Positions 48,901-59,291 of a DNA stretch of 64,000 nucleotides are shown piece by piece. The stretch spans positions 22,542,001-22,606,000 of the forward strand of contig NC_080574.1 of the NCBI RefSeq assembly GCF_029962835.1. The letters run 5' to 3'. The notes below the pieces were generated by a model that was not told where the DNA came from, did not search any database, and worked only from the letters and a program-made list of their open reading frames with translations. The position numbers and the translations under genes were made by a program. This DNA comes from Magnolia sinica. Lineage: Eukaryota; Streptophyta; Magnoliopsida; Magnoliales; Magnoliaceae. Each line of letters opens with the position of its first letter. Position 1 is the stretch's first letter.

Positions 48901-51109
48901 AGGTTCGTTTCCCACTTTTGCTCTAACTGCAAAAAGATCATGTTTTAGAGTGAAATGGATAGGCGTTAAAATATTGTAATTCATTGGAGCTGAATGCTTA
49001 CGATGGATATGTTTCTTACAAATGTAGGTCGGTTTAATGGGAGAAGATTTGAAAATCTATTCACGTTTGGGAGCAAGAGAAGTGCAGTGGAGTGCAGATG
49101 GAAGCTCAACTAATCAGCCCCTTATTTGGTATAAGGTAATAAATAACAATTGGATAATGAGGCGATCGAAATCTTTAACTGAAAAGTGAAATGATTTTGA
49201 TGTGGAGTCTTGATGATACTTGTTCTGTTCTTAGAAACATCCCAACTCATTTCACATTGTCTTTGATTTTATATGGACAGACTAATTTCGCTACTCCAGA
49301 CGGGAGTGACCCTATTGCTTTGAACCTTGGCTCTATGGGGAAAGGTGAAGCTTGGATCAATGGGAACAGCATCGGTCGTTATTGGGTCTCCTTTCACACC
49401 CAGAAAGGAGTACCTTCACAAACACTGTAAGCAACTTCCTACTTTAATTCGGGTTCTGATTACCCTATTATACAATTGATACGCTTAAATACAGAGTTTG
49501 TTTTGGATGCTGATCGAATCAGATTGCAATTTTAAATTTCAATAAAATGGGATTCGGTCATCCTCGACTTGGGTTATTTCCTCTTTATTCAAGTATTACT
49601 TGATTCAGTTCAATCAAGCATCCAAACATGCCCTAATCAACCACTTGATAGACTCTTACCATGCTATTTAATATGGGTATAACCATGGACAATCGTGGAA
49701 AAGAAAAATGAATTCCTCTTATGTGACAGTTTCCTCTGTTTGAGAAACCAAAAGGAGCGGGAAATCGATTTCCTTTTCCTCAAAATGAGTAAAACTATTA
49801 CAACTCTTGTTGTTTGACAGCTGACTTTTTAACATTTCCATTGAAAATGACGCTGAAAAACAAACAATGATAAGGAAATCAAACGTCATTTTCCACTCCC
49901 ATGAGGGTTTTCCGTCCAGGTTTTGGTTTCAACCTATCCAAAGCTTCCTTGTTTGTATAGGTATCACATTCCTCGGAGTTTTCTCAAGCCTTTGCGGAAC
50001 CTACTAGTTCTGTTTGAGGAAATTGGTGGAGACCCTCTTCAAATCACCTTAGAAACCATCTCAATATCTGGAGTATGTGGGCATGTGTCCGACTCCCATC
50101 CTGCATCCTCAGTTCCATTCAGCGGACTCGAGCAAAGCAAGAGGCCTCCAACAGTTCAGCTCAGATGCCCTCCTAGAAAAACCATCTCAACTGTGGAATT
50201 TGCAAGCTTCGGAACGCCTGTTGGTGATTGTGATAGTTACTCCATGGGAAGCTGTCATTCCGAGAAATCCAAAGCAGCTATAGAGAAGGTGAGTCACTTG
50301 ATCGGCATGTGAAATAGTAGGAATCATCAGTCTAAAATGATCAGAGTTTTGAAAAATCAATACCTGAAACCTCATTATGAGTGAATTCTATAGTCACTGA
50401 TTGAGGCTTTATGGCGATGGAATGTAGGCCCCACTTGATCACATTTCTTGCAAAGCAGAAAATTCTAGTGGGACCCACTTCCAATCATCCTCCAATTAAG
50501 ATTATGAGAGCAATTTCATTCGTGGATGGTGAAATTCGGCTTCGGATGTCTCGCTTCCTAGAATAAGAAATTTGATATTGGTTAGGAAGAAGTTTATTGT
50601 TTGTTGTGGATTGAAAGCAGATAGTGATGGAACGTGGGCCTCACTTGATCATATTGCCTGACTAACATCCTATCACTATCCAATATTATTTAGAGGGCGA
50701 TAACATCTGCCTGTGAATAAAGAATAAAGAATTTGATATTGTTTAGGAAGTTAAGAAGTTTATTGTTTGTCACTGATCTGAGGCAGGATGGTGATGCATG
50801 GGCCCCACTTGATCCCATGGCTTGCAATAAAAGCTAGTAGGACCCACTTCCAATCACCATCCAATCTTTTTTGGATGGCGATAACCGTTCTGGAATTCTG
50901 CTATATGGGTGTTTCACAGCCTATACAAGAAAGAATTTGATATTGTTTGGGAAGTTAGCAGTTCATTTCTTATCTAATTAACATGGGTTCATCTACAGGC
51001 TTGTCTGGGGAAGAGAGGCTGCTCAGTCGCTTTGTCGAGCGGAAATTTTGGGGGAGATCCATGTCCAGGAACATTAAAATCTCTGTTGGTTGATGCAAAA
51101 TGCAAATGA
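36777..51109 (+). CDS. Beta-galactosidase, GH35, secreted, with C-terminal SUEL lectin domain (19 exons)
   Basis: It hydrolyses terminal beta-galactosyl residues, probably in cell-wall polymers. Exons: 36777-36935, 41667-41762, 42535-42647, 43699-43765, 44867-44959, 45060-45203, 45297-45391, 45691-45796, 46537-46621, 46734-46852, 46977-47141, 47770-47951, 48085-48176, 48554-48663, 48801-48902, 49028-49135, 49281-49426, 49961-50288, 50999-51109. All introns are GT-AG, every phase matches, and the total is 2421 bp (806 residues plus stop), normal for plant BGALs. Residues 1-22 form a signal peptide and the GH35 domain begins near 25. The active-site signature [13 protein letters not shown] (169-181) holds the acid/base Glu180. 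MWTENW (248-253) holds the nucleophile Glu251. A galactose-binding lectin domain (VQLRCPP...DAKCK) spans about 726-806. ATG 36777 is preferred over an upstream in-frame ATG (36708) because it starts the signal peptide and suits the TATA box. It looks functional; it most resembles the BGAL7/15/16 group (from memory). Confidence 0.93.
36945..36983 (+). repeat. (TC)n microsatellite just inside intron 1
   Basis: An uninterrupted TC run begins 9 bases after the exon 1 donor (36936). It could influence splice-site choice or transcription, as pyrimidine-rich first introns can in plants, but nothing in the sequence proves a role. Confidence 0.85.
38075..38505. mobile_element. Palindromic MITE, family A, copy in intron 1
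   Basis: It starts TGTGGGGCCACCTTGATGTA and ends TACATCAAGGTGGGCCCCACA, so the two ends are inverted repeats. The middle carries the family centre (CAACAGGTTGGATGACAAATAAACATTCC). A GGATCCAGCGATCC mini-hairpin lies just outside the right end. Confidence 0.8.
39555..40010. mobile_element. Palindromic MITE, family A, diverged copy in intron 1
   Basis: The left arm (GGCCCACCATAGATGTATGTC...TGTCCATCTATTTTTTCAG) and centre (GTGATGTTTATTTGTCATAAA) are recognisable. The right arm is partly replaced by other sequence and ends with ACATACATCTAATGAGGCCC. It is older than the copy at 38075. Confidence 0.6.
40905..41345. mobile_element. Palindromic MITE, family A, copy in intron 1
   Basis: The left arm starts GGATCCACCGACCACCGACT and continues GTGGGGCCAGCTTGATG. 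The right arm contains GGTCCACCCGAGATTTGGATCTGC and GTGGACGGTGTGGATATACAG. The centre keeps TGTGACCTTATCAACAGGTTAG. It lies about 320 bp upstream of exon 2. Confidence 0.75.
43880..44770. repeat. Diverged GCCCAGGCCC-type repeat blocks in intron 4
   Basis: Blocks at about 43880-44250 and 44630-44770 are dense in GGGCCTGGGC, GCCCAACCC and CAGGCCAAGC words. Similar blocks lie at 39240-39500 and 63780-63890. They look like fragments of one dispersed repeat; no coding sequence or clear ends were found. Confidence 0.5.
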
Positions 51110-53180
51110 GTTTGTTGGGTTATAATTCATTCTCATTCATTCATATTCTTGTAAAAAACAAGCTCCCATCTATAAGTTGGTAAGAAAATATATATATTTT
51201 GGGTGTTTCTAGTTGTAGCATTTGATGTCAGCCATATGTTGTAGAATCTGCCTAGTTATTTTGGGTGTTTCTAGTTGTAGCATTTGATGTCAGGGGTGTT
51301 AATAATGATAAAGTGAGCTGTCGATCAAGTGGTTAAGATCGTCCCGTTTAGTGAGATTTTTAGATTATGGATAATCCAAGAGATGTCCCATCTATTGAAC
51401 GGTCTAGATGGGAACTCACATTCATGTGGTGATTATGCTGGAGATAGTTACTTCATGTGGTCGGAAGGCGAATGGTCGAGGAATACAATGCAGCATAGCT
51501 GTTCTTGAATGCAAGCTCTAAATGGCTGAGAAATATACAGTGCTTGGCCCAAATTACTGCTAGTTTCAGCTGGACCAGCATTTTGATCAGTGATCCAGAC
51601 CGTTGGTCTGTTGCATCCCACCACTGGTAATCAATGTTACAAAAGAGATCACCTGCGCTACGATCATCTCTGTTGATTTTTCATCTTGGAAGTGGGTGGT
51701 TTTAAAGAAAATCCCAACCAACATTCTGCGTGCATTTGTAAAAGATTCCAGCTGTTGGATGGATGAGATTGTTTGGAGGTCATTTTTGGTCCATCACACA
51801 ATCATGGTGGGGTCCACCAGATGTGTATTGCTAAAAGGTGGGCCCCTTTATGGGATCGGTCTCAATCAAGCAGTGGGCCCAGATATTTCACCCCTATGTC
51901 CAGCCTGCAGGCCTGTAGTCCCAACCCATTCGAAATTGTCAAGCTGGTGGGGCCCACCTGCCACGCAACAATTGCAAAAAAAAAATTTCTTTTTAGAGAA
52001 TATTAGTCTCCTAGAATAACCCCACCTGTTCAAATGACCAAAACATCATCCTAACCGTTGGAATGGATTACACGGCTAATGGTCCATTAGGAATTCTCCC
52101 TTATTCCACTGCAAATTCCCTTGTGGAACCTAGGTGGGCCACCCTTAGATCATGTTGGAACACTTCATACTAGTTGTTCACAATGAATTGTATAAATAAG
52201 CCCATAATCAGTATGATAGGGTGATCAGTGCCGTCCAATTAAGGACCTACCAATTGAACAGGAAACCTTAGCCTCTGCAGACCTTTACTCGGACGGCTTT
52301 GATCATCTAATCCAATCATGTTGATTTTTGGGCCATTATACGCGGTGATGAACCCAACCATCCCAGGTCCATTAGTGATCATTTATCTGGATTACACGAG
52401 TCGGACAGATCCAATCGAAACCATCCAAAGTCTCATGCTTCCATGTTCTAACCATTTGATCAGTGGTCGTGATTTAATGGTCAGAAAAACATCAACAATA
52501 GGCAAAAGTGCCCATTTATTGGGCTGTTGAGATCGTATTGCAGTATTGTTTTTTTTTTTTCCTATACCTGTGGAGCCTACAATTTGAACGGTTTGGATTA
52601 GGAGTACTTTACTAAGAAGTGCGCAAGATCGTAGCCATTCCCATGCATATCACCTGGACCAGGAAATAGGCCGATCCTTTCTTCAGAAAGAAGCCAAGCC
52701 TCATATACCGCCTGGCCTACCCGATCAACGACCCGGATCTCGCACACCCTTGCCATGCTGGCAGACCGACCAGCCTGCGTGTATCATTCTGATCATACTC
52801 ACGAGTGTCGTGATGGGCCTCACTGCAGATGATGGATACCTTGAAAACCCCTCAAATTGAACTAATTCAATCCATCAAGTATTCAAGGCGAAGGAGACCG
52901 TCCAAGCTCAAGGTAAAAGATTCAAATGATAAACGTGTTGAAATATCCTACTAAAAGATATTTATGTCCGTAGAATCCCCCATCAACGTGAGCCCCATAA
53001 TATAAACGGTTTGGATCATTGATATATGACCCAGATCCAAAGGCTGAAGTCTCGACGTACCCTATTTGAATATGTCTAGATGTATTGTAACAGACCTCCA
53101 TTGCCCGCTCTCTCCGCTCTTCACAGACACCCGTTGGGAAGACATGTATTTTCAGTAGTCTTCCTTCCCAACTCAAAAAT

Positions 53181-53183
<3 letters not shown>
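51110..53183. other. Beta-galactosidase 3' flank and gene-free intergenic stretch
   Basis: A 35-bp direct repeat starting TTTTGGGTGTTTCTAGTTG lies at 51197-51231 and 51259-51293, probably within or just past the 3' UTR. About 51760-51965 and 52130-52840 carry GTGGGGCCCACC-type repeat words. No supported gene was found. Confidence 0.6.

Positions 53184-53224
<41 letters not shown>
53184..53224 (+). repeat. (GA)n microsatellite in the PPR gene leader
   Basis: A GA run of about 41 bases ends 69 bp upstream of the chosen PPR start codon (53293). Translated in frame it gives an RERERER stretch, which argues against the upstream ATG at 53080. It may be a GAGA-type promoter or leader element. Confidence 0.85.
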
Positions 53225-53226
<2 letters not shown>

Positions 53227-53292
53227 CTCTACTACCCTTTCTCTACGTTGGATTCGATTTCTGCAATTTCCATAGAATTTCTCGATCGACTC

Positions 53293-55227
53293 ATGTCGCC
53301 ATTTCCTTTCATTCCCACCCTTTCAGTTCGAGTTTTTTCAGCTCCATCGACTCAACTCCATCCTTTCCACAGAATTTCGGTCCTACTCAAATCCCAATCT
53401 CCATTCATTTCACTCTCATTTCCTCACCCGTTTGGATCACCTTCTTCGAGTAATGTAAGCTTACCCAAATCACAATCTCCATCAATCTCACTTCCTCTAA
53501 TTACACCATTCTATTTCTTGTTTTCTTCTCTACTCTCATTTTCAGTTCCACCCCATTGTTCCCAAACACAATTACATCAACCCACGTCGCCGTGTTATAC
53601 TTTCACTTCGATCCCAACTATTCGATCGCAACCGTCAATCCCATGTCGCACTTTCGGTCTGGACTTGAATTTACCCACGTCACAATTCCCATTTACTGGA
53701 ATTCATATGAGCCGGGTTCTTTCGCACTTGTCTTCTTCGGAAGCGGAAACTCTCACTTCAGATCGATGTGGTGATGATAGTTCGAGTCTTACAACCGATG
53801 CTGATAAAATGTACAAATCCATTATGGATAATTGTAATTATGCGGATCTAAGAATGGAGGCTGCCCTTGTATTAGTTGGTGTAAAATTGACCCCTGAACT
53901 AGTCGATGAAATGCTTCAGAGACTCCGTTATGAGGAAAAAGCTGCCTTCAGATTTTTCAGGTGGGCAGGCCATCAAGAAGGCTATGCCCATCAGCCAAAG
54001 GCTTATACCGACATGATCGATATACTATCAAGCACGAAATACAAAGCAAAACAGTTTGGCATTGTCTGCGATATCTTGGATTACATGAAGAGAACGAACA
54101 AGGATTCAGTGCCCATCGAGATTCTCCTCACGATACTGAGAAAATACACTGAAAAGCATCTGACCCATTTGCAGAAATTCACGAAGAAGAAGCGGATACG
54201 GGTGAAGACGCAACCAGAAATCAATGCATTTAACTTGCTGGTGGACTCTCTATGCAAGTGCAGTCTTGTTGAAGAGGCTGATGCCATGTTTATTAAAGTG
54301 AAGGATAGGCTTGGCCCAGATGCGAACACATACAATATTTTGTTCTTCGGCTGGTGCCGAGTGAGAAACCCAATTAGAGGAATGAAAGTCTTGGAAGAAA
54401 TGATTGAAATGGGCCACACGCCGGAGAATTTCACTTACAATGCTGCAATCGAAACATTTTGTAGAGCAGGGATGGTGTCAGAGGCATCCGAACTCTTTGA
54501 GTTCATGCGTACAAAGGGTTCGACCATGTCTTCTCCTACTGCCAAGACATACTGTATTATGATAGTGGCACTTGCTAAGTTTGACCGAATGGATGAGTGT
54601 TATAGGCTACTCGCTGATATGAGAAATAGTGGGTGTCTTCCTGACGTGTCAACTTATAAGGAACTGATCGAGGGGATGTGTTTGGCAGGAAAAGTTGAGG
54701 AAGCTTACAAGTTCTTGGAAGAGATGGGAAATAAAGGCTACCCGCCCGATATCGTTACTTATAATTGTTTCTTGAAGGTTCTTTGCAATCTTAAGAGGTC
54801 CAATGAAGCATTGAGGCTTTTTGGGAGAATGGTTGAATTGGGCTGCGAGCCCAGCGTGCAGACATATAATATGCTAATTACAATGTTTTTTGAGATGGGT
54901 GTGCCAGATGGAGCATTTGATTCATGGAATGAGATGGATAAGAGGGGCTGCTTACGGGACACCGATACTTACTGTGTGATGATTGAGGGGTTGTTTGGTA
55001 ACGATCGAGCAGAGGACGCTTGCTTTCTTTTGGAAGATGTAGTGAACAATGGGCTGAAATTGCCATATCAGAAGTTTGACAACTTCCTGATGCAGCTTTC
55101 GAAGATGGGTAATCTCCATGCTATCCATCGGCTTTCAGAGCATATGAGAAGGTTTTATAACCCTGCCATGGCTAGACGTTTTTCTATTAGTGAAAAGCGG
55201 AAGAGCATGAGTTTGAGAAGGAAGTAA
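53293..55227 (+). CDS. Pentatricopeptide repeat (PPR) protein, P class, probably mitochondrial
   Basis: An intronless ORF of 644 codons. Tandem PPR motifs fill residues about 310-590, for example TYNILFFGWCRVRNPIRGMK, TYKELIEGMCLAGKVEEAYK, TYNCFLKVLCNLKRSNEALR and TYNMLITMFFEMGVPDGAF. No E, DYW or SMR domain follows, so it is P class; such proteins bind organellar RNA in a sequence-specific way and stabilise or process it. The first 60 or so residues are rich in Ser, Pro, Arg and Phe with few acidic residues, as in a mitochondrial presequence. The basic C-terminus (FYNPAMARRFSISEKRKSMS) resembles, from memory, Arabidopsis At1g73400. ATG 53293 is chosen because the frame upstream runs through the GA microsatellite. 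The low-complexity N-terminal 170 residues are longer than usual, so a later start cannot be excluded. Confidence 0.92.
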   Translation: MSPFPFIPTLSVRVFSAPSTQLHPFHRISVLLKSQSPFISLSFPHPFGSPSSSNVSLPKSQSPSISLPLITPFYFLFSSLLSFSVPPHCSQTQLHQPTSPCYTFTSIPTIRSQPSIPCRTFGLDLNLPTSQFPFTGIHMSRVLSHLSSSEAETLTSDRCGDDSSSLTTDADKMYKSIMDNCNYADLRMEAALVLVGVKLTPELVDEMLQRLRYEEKAAFRFFRWAGHQEGYAHQPKAYTDMIDILSSTKYKAKQFGIVCDILDYMKRTNKDSVPIEILLTILRKYTEKHLTHLQKFTKKKRIRVKTQPEINAFNLLVDSLCKCSLVEEADAMFIKVKDRLGPDANTYNILFFGWCRVRNPIRGMKVLEEMIEMGHTPENFTYNAAIETFCRAGMVSEASELFEFMRTKGSTMSSPTAKTYCIMIVALAKFDRMDECYRLLADMRNSGCLPDVSTYKELIEGMCLAGKVEEAYKFLEEMGNKGYPPDIVTYNCFLKVLCNLKRSNEALRLFGRMVELGCEPSVQTYNMLITMFFEMGVPDGAFDSWNEMDKRGCLRDTDTYCVMIEGLFGNDRAEDACFLLEDVVNNGLKLPYQKFDNFLMQLSKMGNLHAIHRLSEHMRRFYNPAMARRFSISEKRKSMSLRRK

Positions 55228-55674
55228 AGCTCGAACGAATTCAAATGAAATTGTTGAAGCATTTCCAGTCTAGAAGGTGGAAACTGGAAAGGACTAACAA
55301 AGACATGTTCTCATGCACCTTTTGACCACCAACTCTGTCGAAAATAGGAATGGTTAGCAGCTTCCTGTTGCAACTAGCACCTTTTGGTTATCTTTTATTG
55401 AAAAGGCAACAGTTGATTGAGCCATATACACTGTCATCAGATAAATTCTGATCTTTCAGCAATCAGTGTTCCTCTGTTGTAACATAGCAGGTAGCGTCTT
55501 CTTCTTCTTCTCTTTTTTAACAAAATGATACTCATTCTGTTTAGGGAATCTTACCTCAATTAGTCTTACCATGCCCAGCCTCTTTCATTTTTTATGTACT
55601 TCATTAGAACTACCATAAGGTAGATCTGAGCCCCTTTGCGGGGATATTTGCAAAGGTTTCCATTATAATTTTAT
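55228..55674 (+). other. 3' flank of the PPR gene
   Basis: It is presumably the 3' UTR and nearby intergenic DNA, with a CT-rich run (CTTCTTCTTCTTCTCTTTTT) at about 55497-55517. No gene or clear poly-A signal was identified. It ends exactly at the palindromic element. Confidence 0.5.
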
Positions 55675-57399
55675 GGGAATTTTACAAATTACTACCTCAT
55701 TAATACGGTATTAACATCCCAGTACCTTTTTCAAAAAGGGTTTCCATAAGCTGCACCATTAATGATAGTAATTATCATCCGATTACCTTCCATTAGACTT
55801 CTTAACCGAAGTTGGGTTGGGTCGTGCGAGCAAGAGGTCGGCAGCTCGGGTGGTCCCCACCATGATGTTTATGTAAAATCTACTCTGACCACTAGGTGCA
55901 TCACCCTATGCTAGGCCTGGGGCCCAAAAATCGGCCTCATCCATGATTAAGGTGGACCATACGATTGGAAATAGTGTATAGGACAACGCTCACCTCCAAA
56001 CTATTTCGCTTTGTGTGGCCCACCTGAATCACGGATAGGTTGGATTTTTGGGCACTAGGCCTAAATTTTGGTTTGGAATCTAATGGTTGGAGTGGTTTTT
56101 ATATAATCATCACGGTGGCCCTATAAAAATCAAGGGTGGACGTCTTTATCCCAACTGTTTCCTTTGGTGTGGCCCACCTGAATCACATTTCAGCCAATTG
56201 TTTGTCTCTGGGACTAATGTGGGATTACACATCTAATTGTCAAAGTGGACCTCGCATACACATTCAGGTGGGCCCCTTGAAAAATAAAGGGTAGGCATCC
56301 CATAAAGTGTTTTTTTTTTCTATTTTTATATTTTAGGAGAATGTATCAAGTCCAACCAGTCAAACCACAAGTTATGGTCCACCAAGTAAACAACTTCCAA
56401 CCTATTAATCAAATGCAAAATCCCACCCTTCTAATAGGTTGGCCCCACAACAAGGATGGCCTATTGAAAAATCATCCCCATCTAATCATCCAGTTGGCCA
56501 GACCATAGAAAACAATTTTTACCACTAATAAATAGAAAAATACAAGTACGATCTAAAAAATGAGTAGATGTGACTAATTTTTGCATGAAGAAATCATCAT
56601 GGTGATTCCAACCTATCGGACGGGTTGGATGTTGCATGCATATGAAAAGTTGGAAAGTATCTTTCAGATGAACCGTAATTTGTGGTCCAATTGGTTGGAC
56701 GTGAGACCATTTCTTTTTTAAATTTATCAGCAAAAATTTAGGAACGGCTAAGAGATGATTGCCCGCCATTAATTTTTTAAGGGGCCCACCGTAATGTATA
56801 TGTGAAATCCACTCTAACCATTGGATGTGTAATCCCACGTTAGGCCCCGGATTTAAGAAAAAAATTAAAAAAATTAAAAAGGTTGACTTGTGATTTCAGG
56901 TGGGCCACACCAAAGGAAATAGCTGGGATAGAGATGTCCACCCTTGATTTTTACAGGGCCCACCGTGATGATTATATGAAAACCACTCCAACCATTAGAT
57001 TCCAAACCAAAATTTAGGCCTAGGACCCAAAAATCAGACCTATCCGTGATTCAGGTGGGCCACACCAAGGGAAACAATTTGGAGGTGAGTGTTGTCCTAT
57101 ACACCGTTTCCAATCGTATGGTCTACCTGAATCATGGATGAGGCTGATTTTTGGGCCCCTGGCCTAACATGGGGTGACACACATGGTGGTCAGGGTGAAT
57201 TTCACATAAATATCACGGGTCCAACCAGAGCTGCCAACCCCTTGCTCACATGGCCAGCACCAACTTCCGTTACGAAATCTAATGGAAGGTACTGGGATGA
57301 TTATTACCTAATTAAAATGGTAGCTTATTGAAAACCTTTTTGAAAAAGGTACCATGGTGTAAATACTGAATTAGTGAGGTAGTAATTTGTAAAATTCCC
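55675..57399. mobile_element. Giant palindromic (foldback) DNA transposon, MULE-like ends
   Basis: The left end (GGGAATTTTACAAATTACTA) is the reverse complement of the right end (TAGTAATTTGTAAAATTCCC). The match continues inward through CCTTTTTCAAAAAGG, CCTTCCATTAGA, GGTGGCCC and GGATTACACATC blocks to a centre near 56540, so the arms are each about 800 bp with almost no loop. Flanking 9-mers TAATTTTAT (55666-55674) and TATTATTAT (57400-57408) agree at 7 of 9 positions, a probable MULE-type target duplication. No transposase is encoded, so it would be non-autonomous. Foldback MULEs of this sort are known in plants; assignment to MULE is inference from the GGGAA ends and the TSD length. Confidence 0.85.
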
Positions 57400-57408
57400 T
57401 ATTATTAT

Positions 57409-58984
57409 CCTAGTTGCCAGTTTTTTTACTTCAGATATTTGAATGTGTATCCCCATTTGACTGTACATAGAGTAGCTTACTGGAGACCTGATAACAGAAC
57501 GTTGCAATCCATCAGTTCAGAGAGCAGAAATCATTGGAATCTTGTTCAGAAGAAATTTGTAGAAATAAAAATACCAGCAATGTTTAGTTTAGCGTGCCGG
57601 TCAAAAAGTGTAGCATAGTTTAGTGTCAATAACCGGCTAGTAGACTATATCAATCATGGTTTCTAGAATTGCCAAGGGACCCTGTGGTTAGTTCACTTGC
57701 AGGGGAAAAAAAAAATTTTAATCGGGGAAACGTAATGTTAGCATATCTTTCAGTAATCCAATTCCCTAGTGTTGATTAATTTGCAATCATCAATTTGTGG
57801 ATCTGAATTTGAGGTTTTTTTTTATTAATTTAGCATAAGCATTTTATGGTTAAGGTTCAAAAATCTTGAGATGCTGTTGCTGCTTGTTGTGCTCTTTGGA
57901 TTTCTTATCATGTGGGAGATGAAAATGTGTGTGGCTTCTCTCCATCTTTTCCATTTTGCATTGGGGAAAAAGGATGGCACTCCCTACAATACCGAATTAG
58001 CTGCTCCCTGGGCCTCCCGCAAGTAGAATGATCAATGATTAGCACTTACTCTTTTAAGGCATGGGTCCCTAATTAAACACCGGTGGGCACCATCGTTTCC
58101 ATGAATATGGGCTTTTTTAGAAATAGCTAATTTAATAATCTTGGGATCCCCAACCTTGAGTTCTTCGATTGATTCCCAATTCAAGATTGGACCAGTGCAA
58201 TTCTCTCGTGAAGGGATTATAGGATAGTAGGATCTAATTACTGTCTTTTAACTCCATCTTATGTGGATCCTAGTTCCTGAATCAGTAGGATCCTACTTCC
58301 TAGCTTTTTTTCTTTTTCTTTTTCTTTTTTTTGATGTATTTCCTTTCTGAATTTGCTTGCTTTGTTTGCATATGTTCCAAAAGGCTATCTTTACACCAAT
58401 CCAGTTGTAGAGACACCACCAACTAAGACATCCCTCATATAATGATAAGGTTGGATCTAATGAATAAAATTAGTTAAAATAAAACTGGAAATGTGTGTTA
58501 ATAAGCATGTGATGTTTCTCCACTCAATAAAGTATAACTCGTAAATCTTTATATCATTGGTGTAATGTTTGAAGGTCTAGGGTTCTAGAAAAAAAAAAAT
58601 CCCAATTACGACTGGAATCACTCTTAATATGTATAAATGTGCATACTTGGGGGCGTGCTATTGATGATTGGTGGGAATGTTAAGTATGATGGCAATGGCT
58701 TGAATGGTGCAACTGGTATTTGCTAATCTCAATCCTAAGCAGAAAGTGGTATCCATTGCCTATGCAATTGGGGTTTGACAGACTAGCTGCCACAGGAGCA
58801 TTCATTCCCAAGTCTAGAGAGGAATAGCACTGTGGAACGAGTCTGTAACAAGATGATGGAATTCAAAGTTCCCGAATGACTAACCAATAAGATATCAATT
58901 GCTTAAGAAATATATGCAGCTTTCCTATCAGCTGTCTTTTTTCTGTTGATCTTACATTTTTATCTGCAATTTATCTGTCACAGT
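57409..58984. other. Gene-free AT-rich stretch
   Basis: No domain-bearing ORF, repeat terminus or RNA gene was recognised. The sequence is AT-rich with poly-T runs (for example 58305-58335). Confidence 0.5.
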
Positions 58985-59291
58985 TGTAGAGAAAAAGTGA
59001 GTTTATCTCATTTTAGTTACTCCTAATTATGTATTAGAAATATATTTGTTTTTGGTAGTAATGATTAAATTTAATCTTGATAACCAGCAATCGTAATTAT
59101 GTATTAGAGATCATGATTGCTGGTTATCAAAAATACTTTTAATCCTTACCAAAAAGTACTTAGAGATCATGATTGTTGGTTATCAAAAATTATTTTTGAA
59201 TCCTTACGAAAAAGAAATATAATCTCCAATACCTAATTACGATTGACTAAAATGAGATGAACTCATTTTTAGGTGTCTACCAAACAAGTCC
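58985..59291. mobile_element. PIF/Harbinger-type MITE (same family as at 30041)
   Basis: The right end reads TTTTTAGGTGTCTACCAAACAAGTCC followed by TAA, the mirror of the CCTGTTTGGTAGACACCTAAAA terminus at 30041. Both arms carry CTCATTTTAGT / ACTAAAATGAG and ATTAGAGATCATGATTG blocks; one GAGATCATGATTG(C/T)TGGTTATC block is duplicated. The left terminus is eroded. Confidence 0.7.

Noticed and set aside
53080-53292. Upstream in-frame start of the PPR ORF (71 extra residues)
   Set aside because: It would translate the GA microsatellite as RERERER and lacks a targeting-peptide start; the ATG at 53293 begins a better presequence.
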